Shown piece after piece: positions 1 through 8,386 of a DNA stretch of 10,452 nt. Each line of letters starts with the position of its first letter. Position 1 is the first letter of the stretch. A program made the position numbers and the translations under genes. A model generated the notes under the pieces. It was not told the DNA's origin, searched no databases, and saw only the letters and a list, made by a program, of their open reading frames with translations. This DNA comes from DALYLB01 sp046154695 (GTDB lineage: Bacteria > Acidobacteriota > Blastocatellia > RBC074). The stretch is taken from NCBI GenBank assembly GCA_046154695.1, contig JBJXFI010000264.1, positions 1 to 10,452 on the forward strand. Reading direction: 5' to 3'.

Positions 1-52
1 TTTTTCCGAGTGTGTCTGCCGGATGAGGCACACGCTGGACAGCTTGTGCCAC
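1..52. repeat. Diverged copy of the REP-like repeat found in the right-end array
   Basis: This stretch aligns, in the same orientation, with bases 10127-10178 of array unit 2. Both have a T-run, a GTGT core, a TATG/GATG step and then an imperfect palindrome. The palindrome here is at 27-50, with arms GGCACACGCT and AGCTTGTGCC around a GGAC loop and one mismatch between the arms. The GGAC loop is the orientation seen in unit 2, not the GTCC of units 1 and 3. The hairpin is followed by A-C-TTTTT (51-57), so it could also terminate transcription arriving from a gene to the left. The repeat starts at or before base 1, so its full length is unknown. Confidence 0.75.
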
Positions 53-71
53 TTTTTACGAGGAGTTATTA

Positions 72-1481
72 GTGAAGTTCTGGTTTTTGATCGCCGTTGC
101 CGTGCTCTCGGTTTTCGGGCTTCGTCAGGCGGGCGAAGCGGCCGCGTCCCGTGTCGATCTGCTGATCACGGGCGGGGCGGTGCTCACGATGGACGGCGAA
201 CGCAGAGAGTTCAAGACGGGCTTTGTCGCGGTTCGCGGCGAGCGCATCGTCGCCGTGGGCGACCAGGAAGCGCTCCGGAAGGGCGGCTACACCGCCCGTC
301 AGACGATCGATGCGCGCGGCAAGGCCGTGCTTCCGGGGCTGATCAACACGCATACGCATCTGCCGATGGCCCTCTTTCGGGGAATCGCCGATGATCTGGA
401 TCTGCAGGACTGGCTGCAGCGCTACATCTTTCCCGCCGAGGCGAAGAATGTGACGCGCGAATTCGTCGTGGACGGAACGCGGCTCGGCCTGATTGAATTG
501 ATCCGGGGCGGCACGACGACCTACGCGGACATGTATTACTTCGAGGACGCGGTGGCGGAAGAGACGCGCCGCGCGGGCGTTCGCGGCGTTCTCGGCGAGA
601 CCGTCATCGATTTTCCCGTGCCGGACAACAAGACATGGGAATCGGCGCTCGGCTACACCGAGACCTTCGTCCGGCGGTGGAAGGGAGACAGCCTGATCAC
701 GCCGGCGATCGCTCCGCATGCCCCGTACACCGTCAGCACCGAGCATCTGAATCAGGTGCGGCAATTCGCGGAGCGGCTGGACGTGCCGATCCTCACGCAT
801 CTGGCCGAGGCCCCGACCGAGACCGAATTCATACGGAAGAATTTTCACGCCCGCCCGGTGGAGTACCTGGAACGGATCGGGTTCCTCTCGGCCCGGGTCC
901 TCGCGGCCCACGTGATTCACGTAACGGGGGAGGACCTTGACGTCCTCGGGCGCCGCGATGTCGGGATCGCGCATTGCCCCCAGTCGAATATGAAGCTGAG
1001 CTCGGGGACCGCGCCGGTTCCCGACATGCTGCAGCGCCGGCTGCGGGTCGGCCTCGGCACGGATGGCGCCGCCTCCAATCATGACCTGAGCCTCTGGGAG
1101 GAGATCGACACGGCCGCGAAGCTCCATAAGCTCATCGCCATGAAACCCACCGTGGTCTCCGCGCCCGAGGCCTTCGCCATGGCGACGATCGGGGGCGCCC
1201 GCGCGCTTCACATGGAGAAGGAGATCGGGTCGATCGAGGCGGGGAAGCGCGCCGACCTCATCCTCGTCGACCTCAGTGCATCCCACCTGACGCCGAGGTA
1301 TAATCTCTATTCACATCTGGTCTATGCGGCCAAGGCATCCGATGTGACGCATACGATCGTCAATGGCCGCGCACTGATGCTCAATCGCCGGTTGCTGACG
1401 CTCCCCGAAGAAGCCGTGAAGGCGAAGGCGCGAATCTATCAAAAACAGATCAGCGACAGTCTCAAGGCCAGCGAAAAATAG
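72..1481 (+). CDS. Exported amidohydrolase of the MTA/SAH deaminase family
   Basis: The protein has 469 residues and a GTG start, chosen because GAGGAG at 60-65 lies six bases upstream. Residues 1-25 form a hydrophobic leader ending in GEAAA, which looks like a type I signal peptide. The rest has the order of a metal-dependent hydrolase: a beta-sandwich entry strand, the HTH metal motif (H94, H96), PHAPYT with H216, HLAE (H243, E246), an AH/IH pair (H280, H283) and GTDGAASNHDLS with D331. The GTDGAASN segment is characteristic of 5'-methylthioadenosine/S-adenosylhomocysteine deaminases, which convert the adenine moiety to hypoxanthine. Related triazine hydrolases (TrzN/AtzB type) share the fold, so the substrate is uncertain. 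Cytosolic deaminases of this group normally lack a leader, so periplasmic location is an inference and odd. The next gene begins 30 bases downstream on the same strand. Confidence 0.85.
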   Translation: MKFWFLIAVAVLSVFGLRQAGEAAASRVDLLITGGAVLTMDGERREFKTGFVAVRGERIVAVGDQEALRKGGYTARQTIDARGKAVLPGLINTHTHLPMALFRGIADDLDLQDWLQRYIFPAEAKNVTREFVVDGTRLGLIELIRGGTTTYADMYYFEDAVAEETRRAGVRGVLGETVIDFPVPDNKTWESALGYTETFVRRWKGDSLITPAIAPHAPYTVSTEHLNQVRQFAERLDVPILTHLAEAPTETEFIRKNFHARPVEYLERIGFLSARVLAAHVIHVTGEDLDVLGRRDVGIAHCPQSNMKLSSGTAPVPDMLQRRLRVGLGTDGAASNHDLSLWEEIDTAAKLHKLIAMKPTVVSAPEAFAMATIGGARALHMEKEIGSIEAGKRADLILVDLSASHLTPRYNLYSHLVYAAKASDVTHTIVNGRALMLNRRLLTLPEEAVKAKARIYQKQISDSLKASEK

Positions 1482-1511
1482 CCCGGCATCGGATTTTTTG
1501 ACGACTTATTT

Positions 1512-2714
1512 ATGAAACCTGGATCTCGATCACTTTTCCTTATTCTGATTCTGATCGCGGCATGCGCTCCCACGGCGATGCGCGCGCAACAATCCGGGGC
1601 CGCCGTTCGCCCCGCCCAGCGCCCTTCCACCCCGAAGCCGCCCGCTTCCAAGCCCGCGGCGGCATCGCCGTCCGCGCAGGACGTCGAGCCGTCACCCGCG
1701 CAGCTGGTTCTTCAGGGCAAGTCGCTCTACAGAACGGCGAAATACAAACACGCGATGGCGAAATTCGAGGAGGCGCTGAAGCAGGAGCCCGAGCATGACG
1801 AGGCGCTTGGGCTGGCGGCCATTACCGCCTACCGGCTCGATCTGCAGACGCAGGCGCGCGACTATTTTTTGAAACGGGCGCAACTGCCGAATCAGAAGGA
1901 CTCGGTCAAGGCGTTCAGTTATTACCGGGCCTCGCTCTCGTACTGGCGCATCGTTCACGATCTCGTCGCGAAGTATTGTGAATATGGCCAGGATCGTTTT
2001 TTCGCCGAGATTCCGGATAAACACGAACTCGAAGTTCGGTATGGAATCGAGAGCGGGCTGGATTATGTCGACCGGGCCCTGTCGATCACGAGGAATTTCG
2101 CCGAGGCATACAACATCAAGAACCTGCTTCATTCCGAGGCGGCGCTGCAGGCTTCGACGCCCGAAGAGGCCGAACGGCAGCGCGCCCTGGCGAACGAGGC
2201 CTTGCGAAAGGCGATCGAGCTCACGAAGCCCTCCGCGACCCGCGATACGGCCGATTTCACGGCGCCGACGCTTCGCGTGGCCGAGATCCCCGCGAAGAAG
2301 GAGGACGAGGGGAAATATCAGGATCTGGCGATGAAGTCGGTCGAGGGCGCCCGGCCCATCAAGCGGGTTCAGCCCATGTTTCCGAGTACGCGCGCTCCCA
2401 GCAAACCCGCCGTGGACCCGAATGATCCCAGCGTCACGGGCGTCACCGCCGACGGCAGCGCCTATTCGATCGGCGGGGGGCGGGGCGCGCTCACGGCCGC
2501 CTATGCGCCGGGCAAGGTCAAGGTCGAAGTTCTCATCTCGACCAAGGGAGAGGTCGTCTTCACCCACATCGTCGATGGACGGTCGGATCTGCGCGGCGTC
2601 GCCATCCTCTCGGCCCGGTCCTGGAAGTTCGAGCCCGCCCGTTTTGAGGGAAAGCCGGTCCAGATCAGCAGCGTGATCAGCTTCAACCTCCGCCCGGGCG
2701 GCGCGGGGCAGTAA
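1512..2714 (+). CDS. TPR protein with C-terminal TonB-like domain, probably a lipoprotein
   Basis: The protein has 400 residues. It starts with a positively charged, strongly hydrophobic leader. Residues 15-18 (I-A-A-C) fit a lipobox, which would lipidate C18; cleavage by signal peptidase I after AMRA at residue 25 is the alternative. Residues 28-62 are Pro/Ala/Lys-rich and probably disordered. Residues ~62-125 look like TPR helices (QGKSLYRTAKYKHAMAKFEEAL) and a second helical stretch spans ~175-240. Residues ~333-395 match the TonB C-terminal fold: KVKVEVLISTKGEV, then a SARSWKFEPARFEGKPV signature and a final strand. Lacking a TM-plus-PxxP TonB N-terminus, it is unlikely to be a classical TonB; TPR-TonB_C proteins are common in Acidobacteria but poorly characterised. 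No clear Shine-Dalgarno precedes the ATG. It lies 30 bases after the amidohydrolase gene, so co-transcription is plausible but unproven. Confidence 0.8.
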   Translation: MKPGSRSLFLILILIAACAPTAMRAQQSGAAVRPAQRPSTPKPPASKPAAASPSAQDVEPSPAQLVLQGKSLYRTAKYKHAMAKFEEALKQEPEHDEALGLAAITAYRLDLQTQARDYFLKRAQLPNQKDSVKAFSYYRASLSYWRIVHDLVAKYCEYGQDRFFAEIPDKHELEVRYGIESGLDYVDRALSITRNFAEAYNIKNLLHSEAALQASTPEEAERQRALANEALRKAIELTKPSATRDTADFTAPTLRVAEIPAKKEDEGKYQDLAMKSVEGARPIKRVQPMFPSTRAPSKPAVDPNDPSVTGVTADGSAYSIGGGRGALTAAYAPGKVKVEVLISTKGEVVFTHIVDGRSDLRGVAILSARSWKFEPARFEGKPVQISSVISFNLRPGGAGQ

Positions 2715-2757
2715 AAATAAAATCCCCCCCCGAAGAATGTCTCACGCGAACTGAAGG

Positions 2758-2790
2758 AATCGCGTTCGCCAATCCGAACGCGGTTGTCTT
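2758..2790. terminator. Hairpin between convergent TPR and hpt genes, possible bidirectional terminator
   Basis: CGCGTTCG (2761-2768) pairs perfectly with CGAACGCG (2775-2782) around a CCAATC loop. The stem extends outward by three more pairs, one of them G-U (2758-2760 with 2783-2785). The plus-strand tail GTCTTGT is only moderately T-rich. The hairpin sits between the stop codons of two convergent genes, where a shared terminator is expected. Whether it terminates without Rho is uncertain. Confidence 0.5.
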
Positions 2791-2794
2791 GTCG

Positions 2795-3349
2795 TCACCC
2801 TTTCACGACGCCGATATAGGGCAGGTTCCGGAACCGCTCGGCGTAATCGAGTCCATATCCGACGACGAACTTGTCGGGGATCTCGAAGCCGACATAGTCG
2901 GCCTGGACGGCCACCTTGCGGCGCTCGGGCTTGTTCAGCAGCGCGGCGATCTTGATCGAGGTCGCGCCGCGGGCGCGGAAATTGTTGAGCAGATAATTGA
3001 GGGTCAGCCCCGTGTCCAGAATATCCTCGACCAGAATGATGTCGCGCCCTTCCAGCGGTCCGTCCAGGTCCTTGATGATCTTTACTTCTCCCGTCGAATT
3101 CTTTCCCTTGCCGTAGCTCGACACGGCGATAAAATCGATGCTCAGATTGAGATCGATGGCCCGCATCAGATCGCTCATGAAGGTGACGGCTCCTTTCAGA
3201 ACACAGATCAGCTCCGGCCGACGGCCGGCATAGTCCCGCGTGATCTCCTCCCCCATCTCGCGAATGCGAGCCTGCAGCTTGTCGGTGGGGATCATCACGT
3301 CCAGCTCCGGATTGCTGAACTCCGAATGCCCGGTGGAAGATAGCGACAT
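2795..3349 (-). CDS. hpt: Hypoxanthine phosphoribosyltransferase
   Basis: This purine salvage enzyme joins hypoxanthine (and often guanine) to PRPP to give IMP or GMP in the cytosol. The 184-residue length is usual for the family. The PRPP-binding loop is textbook: LVEDILDTGLT at residues 107-117. Other family marks are LKGAVTFMSDL (51-61), the SSYG flexible-loop motif (77-80), and the C-terminal KFVVGYGLDYAERFRNLPYIG segment (160-180), which contacts the base. The ATG at 3349 is supported by TAGGAGA at 3356-3362 with normal spacing. The frame stays open far upstream on this strand, but that extension lies antisense to the aminotransferase gene and is not part of the protein. The gene appears monocistronic with its own promoter. 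No link to the neighbouring deaminase is shown, although deaminated purines would feed salvage. Confidence 0.96.
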   Translation of the reverse strand: MSLSSTGHSEFSNPELDVMIPTDKLQARIREMGEEITRDYAGRRPELICVLKGAVTFMSDLMRAIDLNLSIDFIAVSSYGKGKNSTGEVKIIKDLDGPLEGRDIILVEDILDTGLTLNYLLNNFRARGATSIKIAALLNKPERRKVAVQADYVGFEIPDKFVVGYGLDYAERFRNLPYIGVVKG

Positions 3350-3388
3350 TTTGATTCTCCTAAAAAATGTGATGCGATGAGAGCCGGC

Positions 3389-3418
3389 AATATATTTTCC
3401 CGGCCGGAAGCCTGTCAA
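3389..3418 (-). promoter_or_regulatory. Sigma70-type promoter for hpt
   Basis: Read on the minus strand there is a perfect TTGACA -35 box (3418-3413), an 18-base spacer and TATATT as -10 (3394-3389), which matches the consensus at five of six positions. Transcription would start near 3382, giving a ~33-base leader that contains the hpt Shine-Dalgarno. The 210-base divergent intergenic stretch 3350-3559 holds this promoter and, on the other side, the aminotransferase ribosome binding site; I see no other structure in it. Confidence 0.7.
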
Positions 3419-3559
3419 CCGGCAGCGAAGCGATGAGCGGCTTCTCATGGTCCGGCGCGCGTGTTTCCGCGTGCATGGAATCGAGATCGAGGGTAATATC
3501 GGCGGGTGGCTCGATCCGCGGAGCCGGCTGGAATTACAATCCCGAGAGCTGAAAATTCT

Positions 3560-4773
<1,214 letters not shown>

Positions 4774-4777
<4 letters not shown>

Positions 4778-5520
4778 GCGCGAAAGAGGAGCAAAACCGG
4801 GACGCCATTCGATCGATGGTGCGGGAGGCCCTGCGGCAGCAGGTGGACGGCGGCCCCGGCCCGCCGTCCCCGTCCGATCCGCCCGGAGATTTCACCGATG
4901 AATCGGTCAAGAGCGTCATCACCGAATCGGACGTTCGCGGCCTTGGCGAGGGAGCGACCCTTCTCGTTCGAGAGGAGGCGATCATCACGCCCTCCGCGCG
5001 GGATCTCATACGCGAACGCTCGATCCTGATTCGAGTCCGGGCCGCCCGGTCCGCCTCCGGCAGCCATCGGATCATCGCCGTGGGCTCGGATCACGGCGGA
5101 TTCGAGATGAAGGAGCGGCTCAAACTGCTGCTCGGGGAACTCGGCTATGCCCCGCGCGATTTCGGGACCTTTTCCGAAGAGGCGGTCGATTATCCGGATT
5201 ACGCCCATGCGGTCGCGAAGGCGGTGGCGGACGGCGGCTGCGATCTCGGGATCGTCGTCGATGGCGCGGGCATCGGCTCCTGCATGACCGCGAACAAGGT
5301 GCCGGGCGTTCGCGCCGCGATGTGCTATGACGCCGCGACTGCCCGCAACAGCCGCGAGCATAATTATGCCAATGTGCTCACGCTCGGCGGCCGGATGATC
5401 TCCGACGAGACGATGCGCGAAATCGTCACCCTATGGCTCGCCACGCCCGAGGGGGAGGATCGCCACGGCCGCCGGGTTGCCAAGATCATGGCCGTGGAAA
5501 AACAGTATTTGCGGCCATGA
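4774..5520 (+). CDS. rpiB: RpiB-family isomerase with microcompartment-type N-terminal extension
   Basis: The protein has 248 residues, against ~150 for ordinary RpiB. The TTG start overlaps the aminotransferase stop (TTGA) and has GAGGAG at 4759-4764. Residues 99-243 are RpiB/LacAB-like: AVGSDHGGFEMK (102-113, with D106 and H107), DYPDYA (139-144), the phosphate loop DGAGIGSCMTANK (163-175), SREHN (193-197) and LGGR. RpiB interconverts ribose 5-phosphate and ribulose 5-phosphate. At the position of the E. coli catalytic Cys65 this protein has D163, and serine replaces the M. tuberculosis catalytic glutamate, so the chemistry or substrate may differ. Residues 9-24 (RDAIRSMVREALRQQV) form an amphipathic helix, 25-40 a Gly/Pro linker, and 47-87 resembles the EutQ/EutT N-terminal motif (VITESDVR, then ITPSARDLIRERSI). 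Such pieces are typical of cargo enzymes of bacterial microcompartments. A 9-bp inverted repeat (4845-4853 with 4861-4869) underlies the linker and looks coding-driven. Confidence 0.88.
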
Positions 5521-5633
5521 TCCTGGCGACGCGGCGGCATGGATCAGCCCCATTGCTCTTGCCTTTCTCCCCCGGCTCTTTGCCCTTATCCTCCTCTGAA
5601 TCGCGCAGCCAGGGCGCATGCACAGCAGGCGGC

Positions 5634-5639
5634 TATAAT
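5634..5639 (+). promoter_or_regulatory. Candidate -10 box for the TIG-repeat protein
   Basis: A perfect TATAAT lies 37 bases before the chosen ATG, in a gap of 155 bases between rpiB and the next gene. The hexamer 17 bases upstream (AGGGCG) is a poor -35, so this would be a weak or activator-dependent promoter. Nothing else recognisable was seen in the 5521-5675 gap. Confidence 0.4.
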
Positions 5640-5675
5640 CGTTTTCAACATCTTCGTTCGATCATTGGAAAGGGA

Positions 5676-8324
5676 ATGACAACGGTGAAATACCTGAATC
5701 ATCGCGATTTTTGCCCTCGATGGGCGCTTACGGCCGCTTTGGCGGCCTGCCTGATGATTTTTGGCGGGTTATGGCGGGCCGACGCGCTGCAGGCGCGAGA
5801 GGTTCGCGTCGTCAGCGCCAGCGGGACGGCCGGGAGCAATGTCGGGGTTCTGATCGAGCTGGTTTCGCTCGGAAACGAGAACGCGGTCGGCTTCAGTTTG
5901 AACTTCAATCCCGCAATTCTCGGCAATCCGGTCGTGTCGCTCGGAAGCGGCGCGACAGGAGCGTCGCTCAACGTCAACGCGAACGAGGCGGCGGCGGGGC
6001 GCGTGGGAGTTGCGCTCGCATTCTCCTCGGGGCAGACGTTCGCCGCGGGGACGCGCCAGATGGTCAATGTCTCGTTCGCCATCGCGGCCAACGCCGCGGC
6101 GGGGATGACGCCGATCACTTTCGGCAATCAGCCGGTCTCCATCGAGGTCTCCGACGCGTCGGCCAACGTCCTGACGGCGGCTTTCACGCCCGGGAACGTG
6201 ACGGTTCAGCCGGCGAATCCGTCGCCGACGCTGATCGCGCTTTCGCCGAACTCGGCGCTGGCAGGGAGCCCGTCGTTCAGCCTGACGGTCAATGGCAGTA
6301 ACTTCGTGAGTACGGCGGTTGTCCGGTGGAATGGGAGCAATCGCACGACGACCTTCATCAGCGGCACGCAGTTGACAGCCGTGATTCCGGCGAGCGATGT
6401 GGCGGCGGCGGGAACCGCCTCGGTGAGCGCGCAGAATCCGGCGCCGGGGGGAGGCATCTCCAATACGCTGACGTTCACGATCAATAACCCGGTTCCGGCG
6501 ATCACGAGCATCAGCCCGAACATGGCGATCGTGGGAGCATCGGCGCAGGCGGTCGCTGTCACGGGAACCGGATTCGTCGCCGGATCGAAGGCGCAATGGA
6601 ACGGCGCCGAGCGCGCGACGACCTTTGTCAGCGCCACGCAATTGATCGTGCAGATTCCCGCGACGGACCTGGCGCAGGCGGGGAACGCGGCGATCACCAT
6701 CCTCAATCCCACGCCCGGCGGCGGCGCGTCGGGAAGCGCGGCCTTCACGGTCAACAATCCGGCGCCGGCGATCGCGAACCTCAGTCCCGCGGGCATGATC
6801 GCGGGGAGCGCCGGCTTCACGCTCGCCGTCACGGGGATGAACTTCATCAGCGGGTCGGTGATCAAATTCAACGGCGCCGACCGGGCGACGAGCTTTGTCA
6901 GCGCCACACAGTTGACGACGCCATTGACGTCCGCGGACATCGCTTCATCGGGAACCGCGCAGGTCAGCGTCTTCAATCCCGCGCCGGGAGGCGGCGTTTC
7001 CAGCTCCGCGAATTTCACGATCAATGCGCAGCCCGCCGCGCAGATTGCGATCACTCCGGCGTCGCCGACGGTGAATGACAGCATCACGGCGCAGATTTCG
7101 GGCGTGTGGCCGAACTCATGCATCCCCGGGAACGCGCAGGTCTCGACATCGGGAAGCGAGATCCGCGTCAACACGAGCAATTCCGGGCAGGTCTGCCTGC
7201 AGGTGCTGTCGAACTGGACTCTCACGGCGCCGCTCGGTATGCGCGCGGCGGGGAGTTATGCGCTCACTGTCAATCATACCGACGGCCTCAACAATCAGTT
7301 CTCGCTCGGGAAGCTGGACTTCACGGTGAACAACCTCGCCCCGACGCTCGCGGGACTCTCGCCTGCGAGCGCGCTGGCGGGCGGGCAGCCCTTCAATCTG
7401 ACTGTGACGGGAACGAATTTCACCGGCGGTTCGGTGGTGCGATGGAATGACGCGGATCGCCCGACGACGTTCGTCAGCGCGACGCAATTGCGCGCCGCGA
7501 TCCCGGCCGCCGATATCGCCGCGCAGGGGACGGCGGGAGTCCGGGTCTTCACCCCCGCGCCGGGCGGCGGCGCGACGACTCCGCTCTCGTTCGTGATCGC
7601 CGGCGCGCTCGCGAGCGTCTCGGCCGCCAGTTTTCTCGGGGAGCAGATTGCGTCCGAATCGATCGTCGCGGCGTTCGGCGTCAATCTCGCCACGCGGACC
7701 GAGATCGCTACGGCCGTACCGCTGCCGACCACGCTGGCGGGGACGACGGTCTCCGTCAGGGACAGCGCGGGCGTCGAACGGCTGGCGCCGCTCTTCTTCG
7801 TCGCGGGGGGGCAGGTCAATTACCAGATGGCGCCCGGCACGGCGCCCGGGGACGCGGCGGTCACGGCGACCAGCGGCGACAGCAGGATCTCGCTCGGAAC
7901 GGCGAGAATCGCGGCGACCGCGCCGGGCCTCTTCTCGGCCAACGCCAATGGACAGGGGGTTGCGGCGGCGACCGCGCTGCGCGTCAAGGCGAATGGGGAC
8001 CAGACCTTCGAGCCCATCGCCCGCTTCGACACGACGCAAAACCGGTTCGTCTCGATCCCGATCGACCTCGGACCCGAAACCGACCAGGTCTTCCTCGTGC
8101 TGTCCGGCACCGGCGTCCGATTCCGCACGGCGCTGTCGGCGGTCAATATCAAACTCGGCGGGACCGACGGAGAAGCCCTGTTCGCGGCCGCGGCGCCCGG
8201 CTTCGTCGGACTCGACCAGATCAACGTTCGCGTCCCTCGCTCCCTGATCGGGCGCGGCGAGATCGACCTCGTGATGATCGTGGATGGGAAGCCCGCGAAC
8301 ACGCTGCGGATCAATATCAAGTGA
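5676..8324 (+). CDS. Secreted cohesin-like / IPT-TIG repeat protein with TIGR03437 C-terminus
   Basis: The protein has 882 residues from the ATG at 5676; GGAAAGGGA (5667-5675) lies directly upstream, so the in-frame GTG at 5685 is an equally good start. A hydrophobic leader (17-33) ends in ADALQA, giving likely cleavage after residue 40. Residues ~43-177 look like a cohesin-type beta-sandwich (VGVLIELVSLGNENAVGFSL). IPT/TIG Ig-like repeats follow at 181-270, 271-360 and 361-450, each exactly 90 residues, then a distinct domain at ~451-552 with a possible disulfide pair (C482, C507), then a fourth TIG repeat at 553-641. Residues ~646-882 match TIGR03437 of Solibacter-type bacteria (AASF, then PLPTTLAGTTVSV, FFVAGGQVNYQMAPG, APGLFSANANGQG and GLDQINVRVP). 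It is probably extracellular or surface-exposed; TIG and cohesin folds suggest binding, but no enzymatic motif is visible and the true function is unknown. It is followed by a strong terminator. Confidence 0.88.
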   Translation: MTTVKYLNHRDFCPRWALTAALAACLMIFGGLWRADALQAREVRVVSASGTAGSNVGVLIELVSLGNENAVGFSLNFNPAILGNPVVSLGSGATGASLNVNANEAAAGRVGVALAFSSGQTFAAGTRQMVNVSFAIAANAAAGMTPITFGNQPVSIEVSDASANVLTAAFTPGNVTVQPANPSPTLIALSPNSALAGSPSFSLTVNGSNFVSTAVVRWNGSNRTTTFISGTQLTAVIPASDVAAAGTASVSAQNPAPGGGISNTLTFTINNPVPAITSISPNMAIVGASAQAVAVTGTGFVAGSKAQWNGAERATTFVSATQLIVQIPATDLAQAGNAAITILNPTPGGGASGSAAFTVNNPAPAIANLSPAGMIAGSAGFTLAVTGMNFISGSVIKFNGADRATSFVSATQLTTPLTSADIASSGTAQVSVFNPAPGGGVSSSANFTINAQPAAQIAITPASPTVNDSITAQISGVWPNSCIPGNAQVSTSGSEIRVNTSNSGQVCLQVLSNWTLTAPLGMRAAGSYALTVNHTDGLNNQFSLGKLDFTVNNLAPTLAGLSPASALAGGQPFNLTVTGTNFTGGSVVRWNDADRPTTFVSATQLRAAIPAADIAAQGTAGVRVFTPAPGGGATTPLSFVIAGALASVSAASFLGEQIASESIVAAFGVNLATRTEIATAVPLPTTLAGTTVSVRDSAGVERLAPLFFVAGGQVNYQMAPGTAPGDAAVTATSGDSRISLGTARIAATAPGLFSANANGQGVAAATALRVKANGDQTFEPIARFDTTQNRFVSIPIDLGPETDQVFLVLSGTGVRFRTALSAVNIKLGGTDGEALFAAAAPGFVGLDQINVRVPRSLIGRGEIDLVMIVDGKPANTLRINIK
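6216..7598 (+). repeat. Coding repeats: four IPT/TIG domains, three of them exact 270-base steps
   Basis: Repeats begin at 6216, 6486 and 6756 and the third ends at 7025; the fourth spans 7332-7598. Each encodes an NP-x-P-x-(I/L)-x-x-(L/I)-SP start, a central G-x-x-F-x-x-x-(S/A)-x-(V/A)-x-(W/F)-N-x-(S/A)-(N/E/D)-R strand pair, a T-(T/S)-F-(V/I)-S-(A/G)-T-Q-L motif and an NP/TP-x-PGGG turn. The 7026-7331 segment between repeats 3 and 4 encodes an unrelated domain. Strict length conservation points to duplication of whole domains. Confidence 0.85.
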
Positions 8325-8327
8325 CGG

Positions 8328-8380
8328 GACGTGAATTCGGATCGCACCACCCGGCGCGATCCGAATTCACGTCGATTTTT
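8328..8380 (+). terminator. Strong rho-independent terminator after the TIG-repeat gene
   Basis: GACGTGAATTCGGATCGC (8328-8345) pairs perfectly over 18 bp with 8356-8373 around a ten-base loop, followed by GATTTTT (8374-8380). It starts four bases after the TGA of the plus-strand gene. The minus-strand side has no T-run, so it appears to act on plus-strand transcripts only. Confidence 0.92.
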
Positions 8381-8386
8381 CAATGT

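Noticed and set aside
69..1286. Antisense open frame across the amidohydrolase gene
   Set aside because: A high-GC shadow frame; the plus strand carries the complete set of conserved motifs.
3506..3559. Earlier GTG start for the aminotransferase
   Set aside because: It adds 18 residues not typical of AlaC proteins, lacks a clear ribosome site, and the ATG at 3560 matches the family start.
5433..5675. N-terminal extension of the TIG-repeat protein overlapping rpiB
   Set aside because: It would place ~80 residues, antisense in style and out of frame with RpiB, ahead of an obvious signal peptide; the start at 5676 or 5685 sits next to GGAAAGGGA.
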